NCBI RefSeq assembly: GCF_042654525.1
Contig: NZ_JBHSGP010000012.1
Location: 124,001 to 188,000, forward strand
Length of the DNA: 64,000 bases
Origin: Geojedonia litorea
GTDB taxonomy: Bacteria; Bacteroidota; Bacteroidia; Flavobacteriales; Flavobacteriaceae
Direction: 5' to 3'
Shown here: in pieces, positions 59,383 through 64,000 of the stretch
Layout: each line of letters opens with the position of its first letter
Position numbering within the stretch: position 1 is the stretch's first letter
Notes under the pieces: generated by a model
Databases searched by the model: none
What the model was told of the DNA's origin: nothing
The model's input: only the letters and a program-made list of their open reading frames with translations
Translations under genes and position numbers: made by a program

Positions 59383-60918
59383 TCATCCCAACCAACCTTC
59401 TCTATCCAAACTTCTGTATTGAATAGCCTCACTAATGTGCGAGCCATTTATATCTTCAACGCCTTCTAAATCGGCAATGGTCCTAGAGACTTTCAAAATC
59501 CTATCATAAGCCCTAGCTGATAAATTTAGACGCTCCATGGCCGTTTTAAGCAATTGTTTGGATGCATCGTCAAGGATACAATACGTTCTAATCTGTTTTG
59601 TACTCATTTGGGCGTTATAATGCACAGAATCTGAATCTGTAAAACGCTTTGTCTGCAACTCTCTTGCTGCCGTGACACGTTTTCTAATTTCAACTGACGA
59701 TTCCCCTTTTCGTTCATCAGACAGCTTCTCAAAAGGCACTGGTGTCACTTCAATATGAATATCTATTCTATCCAATAAAGGTCCAGAAATCTTACTTAAA
59801 TACCGTTGCATTTCGGCTGGTGAGGATGTCACTGGTGCATTGGGATCGTTAAAATAACCTCCAGGACTAGGATTCATGCTAGCTACTAGCATAAAGCTAC
59901 TTGGATATGTTACTGTAAATTTTGCTCGAGATATGGTCACTTCGCGATCTTCTAAAGGCTGACGCATAACCTCCAAAACTTCGCGTTTAAATTCTGGCAA
60001 CTCATCTAAAAACAAAACGCCATTATGCGATAATGAAATTTCGCCAGGCTGTGGACAGCTACCACCTCCAACTAGAGCAACGTTAGATATAGTATGATGC
60101 GGACTCCTAAATGGACGCTGGGACATTAACCCAGAATCTTTTAATCGCCCCACAACCGAATGAATTTTAGTCGTTTCCAAAGCTTCACTTAACGTCATAG
60201 GTGGTAAAATACTAGGTAAGCGCTTGGCCAACATGGTCTTTCCAGCCCCCGGCGGACCTATCAATATAATATTATGCCCTCCGGCTGCGGCAATTTCCAT
60301 ACAGCGTTTAATACCTTCTTGACCCTTAACATCGGCAAAATCATGTTCTGGGAAATCAAGATTTTTGTAAAACTCTTCTCGGGTATTTATAATAGTTTGC
60401 TCAAGCGCTATTCCTTTATCAAAAAAATCAATAACTTCCTTAATACCTTCAACACCATATACTTTTAAATCATTAACAATAGCAGCTTCCTTGGCATTTT
60501 GTTTTGGGAGAATAAATCCATTAAATCCTTCTTGACGTGCTTTAACAGCGATTGGCAAAGCACCTTTAATAGGCTGCAGTGTCCCGTCTAAAGACAACTC
60601 GCCCATAATTAAATAAGTTTCTAGATTGTCGGCCTTGATTTGATTTGAAGCTGCTAAAATACCAACAGCTAAAGTAAGGTCATATGCAGAGCCTTCTTTG
60701 CGTAAATCGGCCGGACTCATATTGATTATAATTTTTTTACCCGGGATTTTATAACCATTGTTTTGAAGTGCCGCAGCAATACGATAATTACTCTCTTTTA
60801 TAGCGTTATCTGGAAGTCCAACTAAATGATATCCAATACCATTATCTACATTTACCTCAACTGTTACTGTAGTAGCTTCAACTCCAAAAACAGCACTCCC
60901 AAAAACTTTTTTCAGCAT
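59383..60918 (-). CDS. comM: YifB/ComM family Mg-chelatase-like AAA+ ATPase
   Basis: A 511-residue AAA+ protein. The N-terminal ChlI-like subdomain (VFGSAVFGVEATTVTVEVNVDNGIGYHLVGLPDNAIKES; NMSPADLRKEGSAYDLTLAVGILAAS) is followed by Walker A ILIGPPGAGKTMLAKRL, Walker B GVLFLDELPEFKREVLEVMRQPLEDREVTISR, a zinc-finger-like region without the Cys set, and a C-terminal lid (LNLSARAYDRILKVSRTIADLEG). ComM is a hexameric helicase promoting branch migration during natural transformation. Single gene with a short leader. Confidence 0.92.
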   Translation of the reverse strand: MLKKVFGSAVFGVEATTVTVEVNVDNGIGYHLVGLPDNAIKESNYRIAAALQNNGYKIPGKKIIINMSPADLRKEGSAYDLTLAVGILAASNQIKADNLETYLIMGELSLDGTLQPIKGALPIAVKARQEGFNGFILPKQNAKEAAIVNDLKVYGVEGIKEVIDFFDKGIALEQTIINTREEFYKNLDFPEHDFADVKGQEGIKRCMEIAAAGGHNIILIGPPGAGKTMLAKRLPSILPPMTLSEALETTKIHSVVGRLKDSGLMSQRPFRSPHHTISNVALVGGGSCPQPGEISLSHNGVLFLDELPEFKREVLEVMRQPLEDREVTISRAKFTVTYPSSFMLVASMNPSPGGYFNDPNAPVTSSPAEMQRYLSKISGPLLDRIDIHIEVTPVPFEKLSDERKGESSVEIRKRVTAARELQTKRFTDSDSVHYNAQMSTKQIRTYCILDDASKQLLKTAMERLNLSARAYDRILKVSRTIADLEGVEDINGSHISEAIQYRSLDREGWLG

Positions 60919-61019
60919 ATATTAATTGGTTTATTTAAATGTAATAAAAGTATTTTTATAAAATATCATCCCTTTTGAAATATCAAATATTTTTCTCTCA
61001 TGTTTAATAAAATAAGCGT

Positions 61020-61027
61020 TATATTTG
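61020..61027 (+). promoter_or_regulatory. Putative -7 promoter element of the molybdenum cofactor operon
   Basis: TATATTTG matches TAnnTTTG, 20 bases before the moeA ATG at 61048. Confidence 0.5.
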
Positions 61028-61047
61028 TTAGCATATAGCGCGATTTT

Positions 61048-62229
61048 ATGATATCTGTTGAGCAGGCCATAGATATAGTTCGAATAAACACCAAACCCAT
61101 AGCTGCTTTTGAATTAAAAAAAGTTAAGGATGCTTATGGAGATATTTTATTTGAAGATGTTTTGTCTCCCATAAACATGCCTCCTTTTAGGCAATCTGCA
61201 ATGGATGGTTATGCGCTGCACTTAAATGGTAGCGATAGTTATAGAATTATAGGCGAAGTCAAAGCAGGTGATGGTCATCATCCAATTCTCAAACCAGGAG
61301 AAGCTATTCGGATTTTTACAGGCGCTCCTGTACCTGATACAGCTAATGCATTGGTGATGCAAGAAAAAACAGCGGTTGATGACACCCGTTTAAAGCTTAA
61401 ATCAGAAGTAGTCCAAAATGAAAATATACGGCCTCTTGGGGAACAAGTTCTAAAAGGTCAAACTGCATTAAATAAGGGCACACATTTGACAGCAGCAGCC
61501 ATAGCATTTTTAACTTCTCTTGGCATAACTGATATTAAGGTCTATAAAAAGCCAACTATTGCAGTTGTGGTCACTGGTAATGAATTGGTAGAAGCTGGAC
61601 AGCATCTCGCTTACGGACAAATTTACGAGAGTAATGCCACCATGTTAAGTGCTGCTCTTAAATGCTTGGAATATAACAATGTATCGATTCACAAAGTAAG
61701 TGATGATTATAAAAGCACTTTACATCTATTAAATCAAGTGATTTCTGATTATGATGTAATTTTAATATCTGGAGGAATTTCAGTTGGGGATTATGATTTT
61801 GTAGAGAAAGCACTTGACGAAATTGGTGTAGAACAATTGTTTTACAAAGTGAATCAAAAACCTGGTAAACCTTTATTCTTTGGAAAAAAAGAAAGTAAAA
61901 CCGTATTTGCGTTACCCGGTAATCCTGCCGCCGCATTAAGTTGCTTTTATGTATATGTCTATCCTGCTTTGCAAAAAATGCGTGGTCATTTAGACTTTTC
62001 ATTGACAAAAGCAAAGGCAATTTCTAAATCCAATTTTACCATTAATGTAAACAGAGCTCAATTCCTTAAAGCTATATATACAAATGGGGAAGTTGAAATT
62101 TTAGATGGCCAAAACTCTTCGATGTTACATACATTTGCCCTTGCTAACGCTCTAGCATATGTTCCTGAAACCTCTGGTTCAATAAAAATAAATGACATGG
62201 TTGAAGTTATTCTTTTTCCAATAAATTAA
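61048..62229 (+). CDS. moeA: Molybdopterin molybdenumtransferase MoeA
   Basis: A 393-residue enzyme that inserts molybdate into adenylylated molybdopterin. It has NMPPFRQSAMDGYALH, IRIFTGAPVPDTANALVMQE, IRPLGEQVLKGQTAL, VVVTGNELVEAGQ, DVILISGGISVGDYDFVEKAL and VFALPGNPAAALSCFYVYVYPAL, the standard MoeA core. Normal length. It is the first gene of a cofactor operon and is followed after 6 bases by the ModE-like gene. Confidence 0.94.
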   Translation: MISVEQAIDIVRINTKPIAAFELKKVKDAYGDILFEDVLSPINMPPFRQSAMDGYALHLNGSDSYRIIGEVKAGDGHHPILKPGEAIRIFTGAPVPDTANALVMQEKTAVDDTRLKLKSEVVQNENIRPLGEQVLKGQTALNKGTHLTAAAIAFLTSLGITDIKVYKKPTIAVVVTGNELVEAGQHLAYGQIYESNATMLSAALKCLEYNNVSIHKVSDDYKSTLHLLNQVISDYDVILISGGISVGDYDFVEKALDEIGVEQLFYKVNQKPGKPLFFGKKESKTVFALPGNPAAALSCFYVYVYPALQKMRGHLDFSLTKAKAISKSNFTINVNRAQFLKAIYTNGEVEILDGQNSSMLHTFALANALAYVPETSGSIKINDMVEVILFPIN

Positions 62230-62235
62230 ACGATC

Positions 62236-62574
62236 ATGGATTACAAAATTAAAAGTCGAATATGGATTGAAGCCGATGGAAACATTTTACTCGGTGAGGG
62301 TCGCGTACATTTAATAAAAGCGATAGACCAAACAGGTTCCCTATCAAAAGCGGCCAAATCCATGGGCATGTCGTACAAAAAAGCCTGGTCATTAATTGAT
62401 GCTGTAAATAAACGAGCAGAACAGCCCGTTATAATTTTAAGCACTGGTGGCAAAGGAGGTGGCGGTGCCCAATTGACACCTTACGGCAAATCTCTAGTAA
62501 GCACTTTTGAAACCATTAACCAAAATTGCTGGGAATTTTTGGATGAACAACTGGTCATTATTGAAAAATTTTAA
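62236..62574 (+). CDS. ModE-type winged-helix regulator without molybdate-binding domain
   Basis: A 112-residue protein consisting only of the N-terminal ModE winged helix: RIWIEADGNILLGEGRVHLIKAIDQTGSLSKAAKSMGMSYKKAWSLIDAVN and the wing TGGKGGGGAQLTPYGKSLV. Full-length ModE carries two C-terminal TOBE/Mop domains that bind molybdate; they are absent. It probably regulates molybdenum cofactor or transport genes. Sensing must occur otherwise, or the HTH acts constitutively. Confidence 0.88.
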   Translation: MDYKIKSRIWIEADGNILLGEGRVHLIKAIDQTGSLSKAAKSMGMSYKKAWSLIDAVNKRAEQPVIILSTGGKGGGGAQLTPYGKSLVSTFETINQNCWEFLDEQLVIIEKF

Positions 62575-62601
62575 GCTAATTAATAAAATGAGCAAAAGTT
62601 A

Positions 62602-62615
62602 AAAGTATTTAAAGT
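62602..62615 (+). repeat. Left arm of inverted repeat flanking the four-helix-bundle gene
   Basis: AAAGTATTTAAAGT, the exact reverse complement of 62979-62992. It lies 16 bases before the gene's ATG. Confidence 0.8.
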
Positions 62616-62631
62616 GCCTAAAAAATGAAGG

Positions 62632-62985
62632 ATGGAAAATAAGGAATTCGCCAAAAAACTTGAATTGAGAACACTTCAATTTGCTGTTTCTATTATTAGT
62701 TTATCGGCTTCATTACCAAAATCGGCAGAAGCTTTGGTTATCAGAAATCAATTATCGAAATCTGGAACGAGTATAGGTGCCAACTACAGAGAAGCAAATC
62801 GCTCAAGGAGTAAAAAGGATTTTAAAAATAAAATTAATATTTCAGTAAGTGAAGCAAGCGAAACAGAATATTGGCTAGAAATCATTTTAGAATTGAATTG
62901 GTTAGAGCCAAATGCTTTAAAAGAGATTATGAAAGAGTCCAAAGAGCTATTGGCTATTTTCACTTCCATTTCAAATAAACTTTAA
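62632..62985 (+). CDS. Four-helix-bundle protein (23S rRNA intervening-sequence/bAvd family)
   Basis: A 117-residue all-helical protein with the family's conserved core: KLELRTLQFAVSIISLSASLPKSAEALVIRNQLSKSGTSIGANYREANRSRSKKDFKNKINISVSEASETEYWLEIILE. Homologues are encoded in intervening sequences of some 23S rRNAs, as Avd in diversity-generating retroelements, and as free-standing genes in Bacteroidota; functions are mostly unknown, probably nucleic-acid binding. It sits inside a molybdenum cofactor operon with which it has no known link, and is framed by an inverted repeat. No reverse transcriptase or template repeat was seen nearby. Confidence 0.88.
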   Translation: MENKEFAKKLELRTLQFAVSIISLSASLPKSAEALVIRNQLSKSGTSIGANYREANRSRSKKDFKNKINISVSEASETEYWLEIILELNWLEPNALKEIMKESKELLAIFTSISNKL

Positions 62986-62992
62986 ATACTTT
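62979..62992 (-). repeat. Right arm of inverted repeat flanking the four-helix-bundle gene
   Basis: ACTTTAAATACTTT, reverse complement of 62602-62615. It covers the last codons and stop of the gene. Confidence 0.8.
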
Positions 62993-63019
62993 AGACACTT
63001 ATAACTTTAGACACTTATA
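62988..63019. repeat. Perfect 2 x 16-bp tandem repeat
   Basis: ACTTTAGACACTTATA occurs twice head to tail between the four-helix-bundle gene and the TauE gene, overlapping the right inverted-repeat arm. Confidence 0.85.
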
Positions 63020-63026
63020 AATTCAA

Positions 63027-63767
63027 ATGTTACAAACCGAACACATATTAATATTTCTACTCATCCTTCCGGTTGTTGCATTTTTATATGCCACAGTAGG
63101 TCACGGTGGTGCAAGTGGTTATTTGGCCTTAATGGCTTTATTTTCATTTGCTCCCGAAACCATGAAACCCACTGCCCTATTACTTAATTTGTTTGTTGCT
63201 GGCATTGCGTTTTATCATTATTATAAAGCTGGATATTTTAAAATGAAATTATTCTTACCATTTGCCATAACCTCAATACCCTTGGCTTTTATAGGTGGAA
63301 TGATAACCATAGATGATTCTATTTATAAAAAGATTTTAGCCTTTTTGTTAATTTTTGCCATTCTTAAACTTTTGAATGTTTTTGGTAAGGAAAATACCGA
63401 AATCAAAGATTTAAAACTATGGCAAGGCTTGATAGTTGGTGGTATTATTGGTTTCTTTTCAGGGCTCATTGGAATTGGTGGCGGCATCATACTAACCCCA
63501 ATAATTTTGCTATTACACTGGGGAAACATGAAAGAAGCTGCTGCTGTATCGGCTTTGTTTATTTGGGTAAATTCGGTGTCTGGACTGTTCGGACAATTTA
63601 CCAGTGGCGTAACCTTATCTTTACAATCGTTTGCTCTGGTTGCCATTGCCGTAATTGGAGGATTTATTGGAAGCTATTATGGTAGCCGAAAGTTTAACAA
63701 TCAAGGGTTGCGAAATCTATTGGCCATTGTATTAATTATAGCTTGTGCCAAACTAATTTTTGCTTAA
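63027..63767 (+). CDS. Sulfite exporter TauE/SafE family permease
   Basis: A 246-residue membrane protein with about seven to eight spans and the two TauE/SafE repeats: YATVGHGGASGYLALMALF in the first half and GGIIGFFSGLIGIGGGIILTPIILLLHWGNMKEAAAVSALFIWVNSVSGL in the second. Members move sulfite, organosulfonates or similar anions. In a molybdenum cofactor operon it might export sulfite formed near a molybdoenzyme or handle a related anion; this is inference. Its stop is directly followed by the mobA start. Confidence 0.87.
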   Translation: MLQTEHILIFLLILPVVAFLYATVGHGGASGYLALMALFSFAPETMKPTALLLNLFVAGIAFYHYYKAGYFKMKLFLPFAITSIPLAFIGGMITIDDSIYKKILAFLLIFAILKLLNVFGKENTEIKDLKLWQGLIVGGIIGFFSGLIGIGGGIILTPIILLLHWGNMKEAAAVSALFIWVNSVSGLFGQFTSGVTLSLQSFALVAIAVIGGFIGSYYGSRKFNNQGLRNLLAIVLIIACAKLIFA

Positions 63768-64000
63768 ATGATAGAACGAAATAACATAACTGGACTAATT
63801 TTGGCAGGCGGAAAAAGTTCCAGAATGGGTACGGATAAAGGATTTCTTAAGTTGGAAGGTATTACTTTTATGGAACGTATTATTGAAACTATCCGACCAT
63901 ATGTCAACGAAATAATAATAGTCAGTCATAACAGTGATTATGATCAATTTGGATTTAAACGAATTGAAGATAGCATCAAAGATGCAGGCCCATTGGCAGG
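63768..64000 (+). CDS. mobA: Molybdenum cofactor guanylyltransferase MobA (N-terminal part)
   Basis: ATG at 63768 immediately after the preceding TAA; 77 full codons run to the window edge. The start NITGLILAGGKSSRMGTDKGFLKLEG is the nucleotidyltransferase GTP-binding loop (LAGGxSxRMGxDK), followed by IIIVSHNSDYDQFGFKRIEDSIKDAGPLAG, with the conserved D(x)GPLAG. MobA attaches GMP to molybdopterin to make the bis-MGD cofactor. The C-terminal part is outside the window. Confidence 0.9.
   Translation, partial: MIERNNITGLILAGGKSSRMGTDKGFLKLEGITFMERIIETIRPYVNEIIIVSHNSDYDQFGFKRIEDSIKDAGPLA

Noticed and set aside
61658..62020. 120-codon frame opposite moeA
   Set aside because: moeA is strongly conserved here; the antisense frame has a His/Leu-rich sequence typical of a shadow.
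62632..62985. Four-helix-bundle gene as part of a diversity-generating retroelement
   Set aside because: No reverse transcriptase, template repeat or variable-protein gene was found around it.

Overview
The window is a low-GC (roughly one third G+C by eye), gene-dense stretch of a Bacteroidota chromosome, almost certainly a member of the Flavobacteriaceae. Signs of this are the Bacteroidota-type promoters (-7 element TAnnTTTG, sometimes with TTG about 19-20 bases upstream), the near absence of Shine-Dalgarno sequences before start codons, a type IX secretion C-terminal sorting domain, a TonB/OMP-type receptor with a carboxypeptidase-like plug, DUF3857/transglutaminase proteins, and small membrane proteins typical of the family. 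No rRNA, tRNA, CRISPR array, prophage or insertion sequence was recognised.

Region by region. 1-10 kb: partial oligopeptidase B, YbaB, threonine aldolase, a large secreted zinc metalloprotease, prfB with its programmed +1 frameshift, a HAD phosphatase, an ArsC-like protein and a large outer-membrane beta-barrel protein. 10-18 kb: peroxiredoxin, fumarase C, a type IX-secreted FG-GAP protein, and two histidine-degradation genes (hutI, a hutG-type gene). 18-26 kb: ettA; an operon of FMN reductase, GNAT, MarR and pirin with a palindrome over its promoter; an acyl-CoA carboxyltransferase; an M24 peptidase; DoxX. 26-43 kb: menaquinone biosynthesis genes (menE, menC, menA, menB, menD, menF and a MenI-type thioesterase) interspersed with two DUF3857 proteins, a CPBP protease, a sterol-desaturase-like enzyme, an S9 peptidase, a metallo-beta-lactamase-fold hydrolase and a CvfB-like S1 protein. 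43-53 kb: acetyltransferase, EthD protein, solitary DNA cytosine methyltransferase, nitronate monooxygenase, dnaK, L-serine dehydratase, panB and an RluA-type pseudouridine synthase. 53-59 kb: a three-gene membrane/histidine-kinase cluster and the 5-oxoprolinase operon (pxpA, pxpB, pxpC) led by an NRAMP-fold transporter that has lost the metal-binding motifs. 59-64 kb: an isolated transcription unit with a 28-codon amphipathic peptide, the ComM-type ATPase, and a molybdenum cofactor operon (moeA, ModE-like HTH, a four-helix-bundle gene flanked by inverted repeats, a TauE/SafE permease, and the start of mobA).

Functionally most of the window is core metabolism: the men genes make the respiratory quinone, fumC serves the TCA cycle, hut and pxp genes feed histidine and pyroglutamate into glutamate, and the moe/mob genes supply molybdenum cofactor. 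The least explained items are the small peptide unit at 59.1-59.35 kb, the NRAMP variant, the four-helix gene with its repeats, the split sensor-kinase cluster, and the DUF3857 paralogue that lacks a catalytic cysteine.
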